Shown here piece by piece: positions 34,054-43,938 of a stretch of 64,000 bases of DNA. The notes under the pieces were generated by a model. It worked only from the letters and a program-made list of their open reading frames with translations, was not told where the DNA came from and ran no database searches. The DNA comes from Earliella scabrosa (Eukaryota > Basidiomycota > Agaricomycetes > Polyporales > Polyporaceae): NCBI GenBank assembly GCA_022605405.1, contig JABYQQ010000002.1:930001-994000 (forward strand), given 5' to 3'. Within the stretch, counting starts at the first letter, position 1, and each line of letters starts with the position of its first letter. The position numbers and the translations under genes are program-made.

Positions 34054-36630
34054 TTGGAGCCGACACCAGCATCTCCTCCCTCTGAGGCGGAAGTCGAGGA
34101 TCTGATTGACTCCCAGTCGTCGTCTGACTCCTCTGACTACAAACCCACCGTCGACTCTTGTCAGGAACTTCCACACGTTCTCGACGAGGAATACCCTGCC
34201 GATTCTCATCTCCATCCGGAGGACGGCTTCTGGTACAACTGTCACCGGAGTCCTTGTCCTCATCGGTACAACGGGGTTCCCGTTCAACCCGAAGATTATC
34301 CTGACACATTCAAGTGGGCTTTCCCCTCTCCTGACCAAGAGGATTTCCTTGCTGGAGTCAACACTGCCCTTCCAGTCGCATCAGACACACCCTATACCAC
34401 TCCTCTTCCTTTCATCGTCCTAATCCCTCCTACTCCGGAGGTTATCCCTGAGCCATTCGAGACTCTCCCTCCTCCTCTCGTCGAGTTACCTCCTCCTATC
34501 GCAACACCGCTTCCGCCGGTCACACCGGTAACAACATCCGTAGACTTCTCGGAGGACTATCTCGACTCATCGCACTTTCTCTTATCAATCATGGGAGACG
34601 TCAAGCTCGACTCTATCCCTTCCCTTTCGTCGGCGAACCAGTACACCGACTGGTCTGCCAAGATGAAGGGCTACTTCATCTTCATGGGCTGTTGGGACGT
34701 CGTCAACGGCAAGACCAAACGTCCGACTGCTGCTGACAAGCAGGAGTCCTGGGACAAGCTCGATGGGCAGGCTCGCGGCATGATGTACATGCGGGTCGCT
34801 CAGAGCTTCCATTACATCCTCGATGCGGAAATTCTCGACACCGTTACAACCAGTGGGTCCTCTACCACTACATCTCGGGAACAGACCGCAGCGGACATGT
34901 GGAAGTCCCTGAAGGACAAGTTTGGCACGCCAAACAGCGCTCACGTCTGGGGACAGTTCGAGACCCTTGTGGCTGAACCTCGGATGAACGAGCAGAAGTC
35001 CCTCCAGGATCAGATGATGCGTATCGTCAACCGCATGGATGACATCACCAAGAACAAGGTGACGCTCTCTGCCCAGATGAAGGCCCTCCTCCTTCTGTCG
35101 AAGATTCCGGAGTCTTATCGGTCTATGATCTCTGCGCTCATGGCGACCATCGACGTCGACAAGGTCACCGTCGAGGACATCATGTCCAAGACCTTGGCCG
35201 AGGAGTCGCTGCGCAAGGCCGGACAATCCGCGAACCGGGTCTCGCAGACCAAGCCTAAGCCTAAGGGTCCTTGCTCTCACTGCGGTGGCTCTAATCATCA
35301 TGAGTCTAACTGCTGGGACAAGCATCCTGAGAAGAAGCCCAAGGGCAAAGGCAAGGGAAAGGGAAAGGCGAAGGACAAGGATAAGGACAAGGACAAAGGA
35401 AATAACAAGGACAATCAGCCCCATGCGCATACCGTCGTCGAGTCTCAGTCTGTAAATGTAGTCGCGTCGTCTAACATTGTTGGTTCTTTCTACACCGAGG
35501 CCCTTGTTGCCTCTAGTGAGAACTGGACTGCATGGCTGATGGACTCAGGTGCCTCTCAACATATCACGGGCGACCTAAGTGACTTCTCCGAGTATCAACC
35601 ATTTGATACGCCCATCAGCTTCAATACTGCTGATGCGAGCAACATGATCCTTGCTCTCGGGAAGGGCACGGTCCGTGGTAACACTTGGGTTGATGGTGAC
35701 AAGGTTCCGATCGCGCTCACCCATGTGTACTACATCCCGAAGTTGAGAGGTCGTATCTTCTCGACAGGCACCATTGAGCGCAACGGGTACTCCCTTGTCC
35801 AAGGAGATGGGAAGATGTGCATCTTTGACAAGCTGCCAGAAGGCGCTGTCAAATTCGGTTCGATGATTCGGATCAAGGGTCGCAAGATCCTTGAAGCGGA
35901 GTACAACGTCCTGAGCAATATCTACTGGGCTAAGCTCGAACTTCACAATGGCCAGCGTGTTCATCTTAACGTCAGCCGCTTTCGTACCTTGCACCGTCGC
36001 TTTGGTCATCTCGGCAAGGACGCGCTGCGCCATCTCCCGAAGAACGTCCGAGGGGTTGATTCTGTTGATTCCCCTGAAGACGAAGATGAACCGTGTGAGG
36101 GATGCGCCTGGGGCAAATCCACTCGTCTCCCCTTCCCGCCTTCTGATAAGCGTGCTACGGAACCACTCGAGCTCGTTCACACCGATCTTGATGGCCCGAT
36201 GCGCACACAAGCTATCGGAGGTTACAAGTATTTCGCCGGTTTCATTGATGACTACTCCGGACTCGCCCGTGCTTACTACCTTAAGTCGAAGTCGGATGCG
36301 TTCCAAGCGTTCCTCGACTACAAGGCGTGGGCTGAGACCCAGACCGGTCGAAAGATCAAGAAGGTCCGCTCGGACCGAGGGGGAGAATACACTTCTACCG
36401 AGTTCTCTGAGCTTCTTCGTTCGCACGGGATCGAGCACCAGAAGACTATGCCTGGCTCTCCGCAGCAGAATGGACGCGCTGAGCGCTGGAACCGTACTAT
36501 CGTCGAAAAGGCCATGGCCATGCTCCATCAGGCAGGTCTTAGTCACGGTTTCTGGCAACTCGCCATTGATGCAGCCGTTCATATCTACAATCGTCAACCG
36601 ATGCGTCGCGTCAGCGCTATCAGAGCTTGA
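34054..36630 (+). CDS. copia Gag-protease-integrase polyprotein (858 residues), ends at the RT deletion
   Basis: An acidic N-terminal region leads to the Gag body (from about residue 180, MGDVKLDSIPSLSSANQYTD), a CCHC zinc knuckle CSHCGGSNHHESNC, a Lys-rich stretch, the aspartic protease motif WLMDSGASQH, a pre-integrase HHCC module (LHRRFGHLG ... CEGC) and the integrase core with all three acidic residues in context (HTDLDGP, SDRGGEYTS, NGRAERWNRT). The frame stops a few codons after IYNRQPMRR, where the reverse-transcriptase linker should begin. The annotated start is the first ATG; Gag might start further down. All visible domains appear intact. Confidence 0.9.
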   Translation: MEPTPASPPSEAEVEDLIDSQSSSDSSDYKPTVDSCQELPHVLDEEYPADSHLHPEDGFWYNCHRSPCPHRYNGVPVQPEDYPDTFKWAFPSPDQEDFLAGVNTALPVASDTPYTTPLPFIVLIPPTPEVIPEPFETLPPPLVELPPPIATPLPPVTPVTTSVDFSEDYLDSSHFLLSIMGDVKLDSIPSLSSANQYTDWSAKMKGYFIFMGCWDVVNGKTKRPTAADKQESWDKLDGQARGMMYMRVAQSFHYILDAEILDTVTTSGSSTTTSREQTAADMWKSLKDKFGTPNSAHVWGQFETLVAEPRMNEQKSLQDQMMRIVNRMDDITKNKVTLSAQMKALLLLSKIPESYRSMISALMATIDVDKVTVEDIMSKTLAEESLRKAGQSANRVSQTKPKPKGPCSHCGGSNHHESNCWDKHPEKKPKGKGKGKGKAKDKDKDKDKGNNKDNQPHAHTVVESQSVNVVASSNIVGSFYTEALVASSENWTAWLMDSGASQHITGDLSDFSEYQPFDTPISFNTADASNMILALGKGTVRGNTWVDGDKVPIALTHVYYIPKLRGRIFSTGTIERNGYSLVQGDGKMCIFDKLPEGAVKFGSMIRIKGRKILEAEYNVLSNIYWAKLELHNGQRVHLNVSRFRTLHRRFGHLGKDALRHLPKNVRGVDSVDSPEDEDEPCEGCAWGKSTRLPFPPSDKRATEPLELVHTDLDGPMRTQAIGGYKYFAGFIDDYSGLARAYYLKSKSDAFQAFLDYKAWAETQTGRKIKKVRSDRGGEYTSTEFSELLRSHGIEHQKTMPGSPQQNGRAERWNRTIVEKAMAMLHQAGLSHGFWQLAIDAAVHIYNRQPMRRVSAIRA

Positions 36631-37286
36631 TTGGCAGTCTTCTGTACGCCATGCTCGGTACGCGGCCCGACATAGCCTTTGCTGTCACGCGGCTTTCGAA
36701 GTTCAATGCCAATCCCTCAGACGCGCATCTCCACTATGCCAAGTATGTCCTTCGGTATCTTCAGGGTACTAAGGCGTACCGGCTGCGCTACCAGGGAGCG
36801 TCTAATGACGGTCTGATTTCGTACTCCGATTCGGACTGGGCCGAAGACCGTGATGATCGGCATTCTACCTCTGGCTTCATCTTTCTGATGGCAGGTGCTG
36901 CTATATCGTGGGCATCGAGGCGTCAGCCTACCATTTCGCTTTCCTCGACCGAAGCGGAGTATAAAGCGGCCTCTGACACTTGTCGTCAATTGGTGTGGCT
37001 GAGGACGTTCGGTGAAGAACTCGGCGATGACATGTCTCGACCAACTCCCATGTGTCTTGACAATCAGGGGTCTATCTTCCTGTCCGTCAATCCCGTGATC
37101 GACCGCCGGACCAAGCACATCGAGGTTAGATATCACTTCATCCGAGAGCAGGTGGAGTTGGGATCGACCGAGATCTTCTATGTAGCGACTGCGGATCAAC
37201 TCGCCGACGCTCTGACTAAGAATGTGCCTTTGGCAATTCAGTCGAAGTTCGTCCAAGAGATTGGTCTTGCTTATGTCACATCTTGA
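36627..37286 (+). CDS. copia RNase H and C-terminal segment, separated from the polyprotein by deletion
   Basis: The reading frame continues from about 36618 in another phase: YQSLIGSLLYAMLGTRPDIA is the end of the reverse-transcriptase region, then the RNase H motifs YSDSDWAED, SSTEAEYKA, LDNQGSIFL and RTKHIEVRYHFIRE. The palm motifs of the polymerase, including the expected YVDD, are absent. It overlaps the upstream frame by four bases, but this is a deletion junction and not a translational signal. By itself it would not be translated unless from an internal start. Confidence 0.85.
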   Translation: MIGSLLYAMLGTRPDIAFAVTRLSKFNANPSDAHLHYAKYVLRYLQGTKAYRLRYQGASNDGLISYSDSDWAEDRDDRHSTSGFIFLMAGAAISWASRRQPTISLSSTEAEYKAASDTCRQLVWLRTFGEELGDDMSRPTPMCLDNQGSIFLSVNPVIDRRTKHIEVRYHFIREQVELGSTEIFYVATADQLADALTKNVPLAIQSKFVQEIGLAYVTS

Positions 37287-37297
37287 ACGAGTGGGAG

Positions 37298-37877
37298 TGT
37301 TGAACTTAGGGTTATCCGGCACTGTCCGGACCGATATGTCCCCATATGGACTTGTGGCTATGCGTTCACATGACGCACAGCATGGGCTATGCTTCTTCAT
37401 TACTATATATAGATAACTCTGCATCTGTACGATAGTTCTTTCTTTCCGGACTTTACCTCTACGTACCAGTACGTTCTACGATGTTCCGGATAGTTCCAGA
37501 CCTTATGTCTGACTCAGACTTGGTGCTCATCCTCGCGTCATACTGACTCATCCTCGCACCATAGCCTCGTATGCCTCTTACTCATCGTCTTGTGGCTAAC
37601 ATGTGACTGCTTTCTACGCTTACTCAGCTACCTTCCCTACGTCTATATAAGCAGCTCACATTTCGCCTCTGCTCTTCAGTCGTTCGCTCACTGACTGAAG
37701 AGTAAGTCTCATACATACATATGCTCTCTACTTACTTACTGACTAAGTACTTGTAGTCTCTCTCTGTTCGACTTACAGGTACTTATCTATGCAATATAGT
37801 CGTTCGCTCACTGACTGAAGATCTCTCTCTGTTCGACTTACAGTCGGCTCCCAGCCTTCCAGGTCTGAAGTTCATCA
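37298..37877 (+). repeat. 3' LTR of the copia element
   Basis: Same 580 bp as the 5' LTR with no difference seen. Preceded by GAGTGGGAG, a short purine run serving as polypurine tract, and followed by the CTAGC target copy. Confidence 0.95.
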
Positions 37878-38697
37878 CTAGCGTGCTGGGGACGGGCACC
37901 TATGAGATCTAGTTCTACCCATTTGTCAAGAAACTCCGTTCGTTTTCCGTTGACGATGTGATATAGTCCCTGTATTGAAGAGAAACGGCATGAGCATGTC
38001 GGACTGATGACGTGGCAGCAGACAAGTACAGGGCTTACGTAGTACGGGGCACCCGGATCCTTGCGGGCAATTGCATGCCTCTTGTGACACGAAGGGCATA
38101 CGAATTCGAGCGTCGCGCGGATATCTTCAGGAACAGCCTGTATCGCAGGTGCATGACGGAGGCATATGATTCTAGGGCAGTGGTCGCACAAGAGGGTGTT
38201 TCCACCATCTTGGCAGACATAACAGAACTAGAAACAGTCAGCGGTCACATGAAAAACGAGTACAAGCATACTCACATCCTCCGACGATACAGCGGAATTA
38301 TGTGCTGCTGGTTCGGGTTTCTCTGCTGCATGTTGCAACTGCGAGACCGAAGTCTGGGTTCGCTTGGATGGCGGTTGAGTCTCTGGTTGATTGGATTGTC
38401 GGATTTATGTGAGTTGATTGCTCGGCCTCTCATAACGAGTACTTACCCTCGCTTGCTTGGGCGGTCGGCCTCTTGACACGTTTCCGAGTAGCAATCACTG
38501 AGAGGGGCGTGTCATCATCGGATGACAGCTCAATGGTGTTGTTCTCGACGGCGGGGTCAGGGCACTGCGGGAAGCCTGGAGCGAACGCGAGTCAGTAGAT
38601 CACTATCTACCGGACTTTCACTAGTAAGATTACCTAGTGAGTGCCGGGGATGTGTCCCGCCTGTTGACTGTCGAGCAGTCTGTTTCGTGCGTGCCAT

Positions 38698-39301
38698 CTA
38701 GTAGCAATATGTAAGATTAGTCGTTCCAAAAGTTTTACATGAGCAAACTGACCTCTTGCAACGTTGTGGTGAGCAATGAAGATACCAGGTGTGAGCGCTT
38801 CTGTGGCGTCTAGTCGAATGCTTTGTTTGTATGTGTTTGTCTGTCATACTGACCTGTGGGCCGTCAGTAGGACATTGAACGATCTAGGCTCGACAGTGAT
38901 GATGTATGACTCGATACAACTAAGAACCAGTGTTCATACGTATTTTCAGCTTACAGTGAATGTAGATTGAACTGTACGTCCTTTGGGGACGACGGTTAGT
39001 TGCGTAGCCACGTCCTGAAGTGATCACACGTAGTTATAGTCGTGCTCGACTTGCACGTTGTACTTGGTCTAGTGTTGCTGATAGGGCAGATCTATTTTGG
39101 CTGGTGACACTACGTAAGTTCTGCAGCCACTGACTGAGGTCTGCTCGCCTCTGTAGACAAGTGGAAATGAACATTGATGCAGCATGCTGACGATCAGGCC
39201 AATGTGCGACGCATCTCCGGGACAAGCCCTCCTAAAGGTGCTACCGGACCCCTGCAGCGCCCACTAAGTACCACTCGTGAACTAGCGGGTGGTCGTCGTC
39301 C
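38698..39301. other. upstream region of the H3-tail gene, otherwise empty
   Basis: No open frame with family features. The promoter of the minus-strand H3-tail gene should lie in its first few hundred bases. Confidence 0.3.
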
Positions 39302-40333
39302 TCACCTGGGTATGACAAGCGAGCCACCAGACTTCAGGAAGAACGCGAGCAAACGCGTGATGTCCGTGTGATGCGTAGCAGTGCACTGTGTGAAGCTCCC
39401 GTGAGCGCGCTGTGGCAGGTGATGACATGTAACACGTACGACGCTGACGTCAAAATTCGCGGCGTCGAGGGTTGCGCTGGCCCTCAGGTTCGACATGAGC
39501 GACGACTCCAACGCCCAGATGCGGAGCGGCGTGTTGGTATATTTGAACCCGTCGTGGTCGTGAGCGTCTCCTACTTAATCCTTTCTTCCCCTCCGCTGAT
39601 GTTTGGGACGACGTTGTCGGGCATGTCGAGGGAACACTGGAAACGCAACTCAATTGGTCGGAGCACGAGCTCTTTTGGCCGTAGAGACACATACTCGCTT
39701 CAAGCAAGAGGCGGTCACGCGCACCGAGGCCGGTGAACTGCACGGGCGAAGCAGATGGACCGCGACCGTCGGCGAGGGCGGAATGGAGGTCTGTCCAGAT
39801 GAAGAGAATCAATGCGGTGCAAAAACAACGGGAGAGGGGACGAAACAGGAACGCGCCTAGCTGTCCTCGCCACCGTGGGCGACGTGCAGTGCGAAACCCT
39901 GGGCGAGGACGAAGGCGCGTTTGCCGTCTGTATCCCTGGATGATACGATCCCGCAGCGCGGATCGTGATCACACCGCCGTCCAAGTTCCACTTAGACTTA
40001 GACGGCGCATGTGATAGCTGCACGCGCAGCGAGATGGGGTGCCAGGGTGTTTGCCTTCGTTGACGATCGTAAGAGTCGCGCGCAGGGTCCATCTTTGACC
40101 GCTTGAACTCCGTCTGCGCCTGCTGCCATTGGCTGGTTCGTACCGGCCTGAGGCCTAGTCCTGGAAATCGTGGCGCAACGAGGGGCCGTTTGTCGTGATC
40201 GCCTTGGCCCCAGGGCCAGCGCCCGGGAGCTGCTCTCAAGTTGCAGCGCTCGTGTTGTCATCGAGTGTCCTGCCCCAATTGAACTGGTGATAGTGGTAGT
40301 GGATGAATCGTCGAGGCTGGTTCCCAACACCAT
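39302..40333 (-). other. probable protein-coding stretch, unrecognised, frames broken
   Basis: Several minus-strand pieces look coding but lie in different frames: RCGIVSSRDTDGKRAFVLAQ and GFALHVAHGGEDS near 39960-39860, SALADGRGPSASPVQFTGLG then ARDRLLLEA near 39780-39690, and YTNTPLRIWALESSLMSNLR near 39540-39480. They may be exons of one gene or a decayed copy. No family was recognised. Confidence 0.3.
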
Positions 40334-41339
40334 GGCATCGTCAGGATGTCCATAGACTCCGCAATGTCACGCACCTCTGCCTTCTTCTGATCCTCACCCG
40401 TCTGCTCTTACATGCTCCACTGCACCCACCCTCAGCCTGGCTCGCGGACATCGAAGGAGGTGAGAGCCCCGTGGAGGCTTGGGAGGGGCTCCGACCGTAC
40501 AGGACTTGCTCGGTGGTGCTGTCGCACTCGGCGAGGTCAGAGGCGTTCCAGGTCGCAAGCTGGTGGTTGAAACAGGCGAGTCGCCGTCGCGGCGGCCAGC
40601 GTTGTTGGTAGGCGTCTGGCGCGTGCTCTGTTCGGATGTCTGTGTCAGCGATCATCCCGGATTTGGCCTTGATAAACACGGAGAGCGAGGAGCTGCAATA
40701 TGGGCGCGTACTCATGTGCTTGAGGAACTTGCGTCGAAGAAATCGACAGATCCACGGAGTGGCTCGCAACTGGGCGATATGCGTTCGAGAATGTAGCAGA
40801 ATGAGGGAGTGGAGTCTACTACGTACCAGTGCCGACGTTGCCGAAGAGCGGCATGGGGCAGGTCGATATGGGAGTCGTACAGACCGGGAGCATGAGCGAA
40901 CATGCGACGTCTTGGAGACTGGAGTGTCAGGGATTAACCACGCATCTTGATTATAAGGGCTTACGGAGTTGCAGCGTACGTTTCGGCAAGCAGTATTCGA
41001 GTTGCCACCCTTGTCGCCATCGTGCTAGTTGGCGCGGTCGAGGATAGGAACGAAGTGAGCACAAGAGCATTGTCGTGCCAGGGGGACAAGGGACAAGAAC
41101 AGCAACGAGATCTCTGGCGCCTATCCTATCTTATCTGGTACGACATCTTCACGTCCTCGCTTGCACGGTGACCCACTTGCAGAGTTGGAGGCGTGGCTAC
41201 AAAGCGGAGCAGTAGAACTGGCGGAGGAGTGATAATTATATGCGCATGTGTAGTAAGAGTCTATACGTGATGTACGTGATGTCGGGTGTATGCTAGGTGT
41301 GGACATGTATGCAAAGCGGCGGACAACTTGAGCAATGGG
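40334..41339. other. no recognised gene
   Basis: Overlapping frames on both strands without motifs. Confidence 0.25.
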
Positions 41340-43733
41340 TCATGATGAAGACACGGGGATATCGTCCGATTTTATCTGCTCCGGAGAAGGAGTAGTGTAT
41401 TCGACATCCTTGTCGGGTCGAATGATGTTGAATCCTTCCTCGTCGCTCCTCCACCGCATCTCCTTCTTCAGCCGCTCCGCGCGCAACTCGACCTCTGTCG
41501 GTGGCGGGTGATTCCTCTCCTCCTTCGTCGGTTCCCTGGTGTCCCGGGCAAAAGCTCGCGCAGTCTCGAGGTTCTCAACTAGGGGCTTGTAGTAGCTCTT
41601 GCGGGCCGACTCAATCTCCGACAGGAAGTCGCGATCAAGAGACTTCTTGTAATACGACTCGGGTTCGCGGTCGAAGTCAAGATCTGTCGGAGAAGCTCCG
41701 CAAGAAAGGCTTCTGCGGCTGTGCGGGGTCAACGGTGACGACTGGACGGGAGAGAACTTCGGGTGGTGGGGCGGAGAAGGGGCGGGTGTTGCCAATGACG
41801 AGCTTGAGCGCGGCCTCTGCACTTTGGCCCGTTCGTTGAAGAAGTCCCAGATCATGATGGGAATCTGGGTGAAGCCGATGTGATTCGTGAAGCTCACGAG
41901 CAGCATGGGAGGATGTGGGGGGATCGCAGCAGGCGGCGCATTCAGCCGAGAACCGATAGAGTCGGCTGATTTGGGGTGTGGTGTTGGAGCTCGGAGGTTC
42001 TGAGTCGGAAGGACGGAGTAGGGTGCTGAAGGAGGAAGACGAGAAGGTGTAGGGAGGGGTTCATCGTCTCCAACAGACACATCTGGCGAAAGTCCGGCTC
42101 AGGCTCGTCGAACTTGCCGTCCTCCTCCAGCATCCGCGCGAGCTGTTCTTCCCTGTCCACGACCTCCAGACCGTCTGTCCACCCTCGCTTCAGGCCAGCC
42201 ATACACTCCTTGACTGTATGACGATCGCCGGCTCCTTCTTCCCCCAGGTGAGGATCCATGTCGCCCACTCCGTCACGAACCCCAGGATCAAGCCAATCCA
42301 GAGCGAGATCTTGACGAGCTCCTTCTCCGACACGGGCGTGCCCCACGCCTCGGCCATCAAGAACGTGAAGCCCCAGAACGGGACACGCTCGTCGTTGGAG
42401 ATGTTGAACGCCTCGCCCTCGCATCGGGTCCCCGGGCGGCAACGCGGGCGCGTCCGCCGCCTGGAGCAAGCGCGATGCCGCGAGCAGGAAGGCGTGGACG
42501 AGGTTCTCGATGTACGTGGAAGTCGTAGTCGTTCTTGCCCTCGCGCGCCCCGTGCGGACATTGTTCACGACACGCGCGCTCAGCAGGAAGTCCCCGGGCC
42601 CGAACGTGGTGCACGGGCGGATGGCGAGCGTGAGCATGCCGTGCGTACGGTTCGCGGCGAGGCACTCCTCCTCGGCGATGGCCTTAGTGAGTGTGTAGAC
42701 GCGCTTCTGCACGGGGGGGCTTGAGGACGGGGAGCGTCTCGTCCGCGTCGACGAGGTCGCTGATGTTGTCGTGGATGACGGACGAGCTGGAGCAATAGAC
42801 GAAGGCCTTGACGGTGCCCAGTCCTTGCGCGAGGGAGAGGAGGAGGCGCGTGCCGTCGACGTTCATGCGGTAGAACGCGTCGTGGTTGCGCGCGAGCGGC
42901 GGCGGCCACGCGATGTGGAAGATGACGCGCGGCGGGTGCGCGAGGCTGCTGAGGAGCGCGCGCATAGCGGGCTCGTCGGAGATGCCGATGGTGTGGTCCT
43001 CGACGCCGGGGATCGTGTGGCTGGAGGTGTTCACGTCGAGTTGCAGTCCGGCTGCACCTGCTTCAATGCCTTTACGAGATTGCGGCCGACGAAGCAGCAC
43101 GGATCCGAAGGGCCCGCTATGACGAGCCCTCCGTCCGACCATCGTTGACGCTTCTCTTCCGGAGAGCTGCCCGGTAATTTCATTGGCCCCGATATTGGCT
43201 GGTCAAGTCCCAACATATCAACCTGCGCTGAGCGCGGATGTCATCTGCTACTCGACGCGCGATGTCTCCCAGCTTGCGCCCCTTGATCATGTCGTAGTCA
43301 ATGGCTGCTGCAACTAAGACGGGCTGACAGACATATTAGCTCGTCAGAGCGAACGGTCAAAAGAGAATGCACGAGCCTTGACGTACTTCCGGAAGTACCG
43401 CATGCTTCGGTCATAGTCCTCGTCACCCAGCCATTTCGCGCCATACACTGTGACCTTGCACGGGAGTTCCACGCTGCCGAGAGGCTGCGTCGCGACGTCC
43501 TTGACCTTGTCCACATACTCCTGGCGGATCTTCTTGCACTGCTGGCGGTCGTAGATGTAGTATCCCGTGACAGCAGAGGTGACCGAGAGGAAGATAAGCC
43601 AATTGCGGGAGGGGAGACCAGGTCGTTTGTCAAGCCATGACGGAGGGATACCAGTATACTGCGGCACCGTCCTCACGCCAGACTGCGGTGGCTTGTGAGT
43701 GGGGAAGACGCTGTCGCCAGCGTTGGAGCCCAT
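41340..43733 (-). pseudogene. TIM54: TIM54 (mitochondrial inner-membrane translocase subunit), interrupted and frameshifted
   Basis: Tim54 supports the TIM22 complex that inserts carrier proteins. From ATG 43733: YTGIPPSWLDKRPGLPSRNW, a membrane helix LIFLSVTSAVTGYYIYDR, and DEDYDRSMRYFRKYVK; then after an intron VLVAAAIDYDMIKGRKLGDI, SSPEEKRQRWSDGGLVIAG. A foreign 888-bp block (42224-43111) intervenes, after which HTVKECMAGLKRGWTDGLEV resumes in the Tim54 order, down to LLVSFTNHIGFTQIPIMIWD, PESYYKKSLDRDFLSEIESA and EVELRAERLKKEMRWRSDEE, with the stop at 41340. Outside the insert there is a frame change after EPEPDFR (near 42080), and LKLVIGNTRPFSAPPPEVLS near 41800-41760 lies in a shifted frame that returns to DLDFDRE. 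So it cannot be a working copy of this normally important gene unless the sequence contains indel errors. Confidence 0.85.
42224..43111 (-). pseudogene. ERG26-like sterol C-4 decarboxylase/dehydrogenase fragment inside TIM54
   Basis: The insert encodes most of a 3-beta-hydroxysteroid dehydrogenase family protein: VGRNLVKALKQVQPDC (Rossmann start, its glycine motif lost), SSHTIPGVEDHTIGISDEPA, FYRMNVDGTRLLLSLAQGLG, VKAFVYCSSSSVI, the YTLTKAIAEEECLAANR helix carrying the catalytic YxxxK, IRPCTTFGPGDFLLSARVVN, TYIENLVHAFLLA, GEAFNISNDERVPFWGFTFL and a membrane-like ISLWIGLILGFVTEWATWIL, ending at KKEPAI. At least three frame changes break it. In ergosterol synthesis this enzyme acts at the endoplasmic reticulum. 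The ends of the block fall inside codons of TIM54 (GG/C and CGT), no target duplication is evident, and its length is 888 bp. Confidence 0.8.
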
Positions 43734-43938
43734 CGCCAGAGACGACGCTAACGGAGTCCTGCACAAGGCCGGCTGGAAAGATTGGGCAAGCGCGCATTCA
43801 CGAGCGACTGGACGCGCGATCGGGCCGGGGACCGCCCTCTTGACGGCGCCACGGGAGCCAAGCGGAGCCACACAGCCTTCCTGCTTGTTCATGCAGGGCG
43901 CTCACTGACACCACCATTGTGACTGTCGAGTCTCGACC

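Larger units (their letters stand above)
32953..37877 (+). mobile_element. Ty1/copia LTR retrotransposon, internally deleted, 4,925 bp
   Basis: Two 580-bp LTRs (32953-33532 and 37298-37877), identical by eye, start TGTTGAAC and end TTCATCA. They are flanked by CTAGC at 32948-32952 and 37878-37882. Domain order gag, zinc knuckle, protease, integrase, RNase H is that of copia elements, but the reverse-transcriptase core between integrase and RNase H is missing. It lies antisense to the host gene it interrupts. Identical LTRs point to recent insertion; with no polymerase of its own, it must either have moved using another element's enzyme or lost the segment after landing. Confidence 0.95.
32230..38697 (-). 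pseudogene. histone H3 tail-mimic protein with PHD-like finger and CHAT-like region, interrupted by a copia element
   Basis: Eight exons in perfect phase: 38697-38634, 38575-38447, 38382-38276, 38227-38039, exon 5 split as 37969-37878 and 32947-32729, 32680-32578, 32524-32391 and 32335-32230. Leaving out the 4,925-bp element and one CTAGC copy gives 380 residues with no stop. The N terminus is ARTKQTARQSTGGTHPRHSL, identical to histone H3 at 15 of its first 20 residues; K4 is kept, while K9, K14 and K18 are Q, T and H. A Ser/Asp-rich linker and a basic patch (RKRVKRP) follow. From residue 101, FCYVCQDGGNTLLCDHCPR and CLRH, then CPSC, form a PHD-like zinc finger with the Cys/His pair swapped. 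The C-terminal half has RLLLFIHSHTHDETGDLYFG and LTMLSCGALI, reminiscent of the His and Cys motifs of caspase/CHAT folds, which is only a suggestion. As it stands the gene is disrupted. Confidence 0.8.

Noticed and set aside
35575..36597. 340-codon minus-strand frame (and 281 codons at 34585-35430)
   Set aside because: Antisense shadow of the copia polyprotein, whose domains are clear on the plus strand.
38634..38697. A true histone H3 gene
   Set aside because: Similarity ends after about 20 residues; the following exons encode a zinc finger and unrelated domain with no histone fold.
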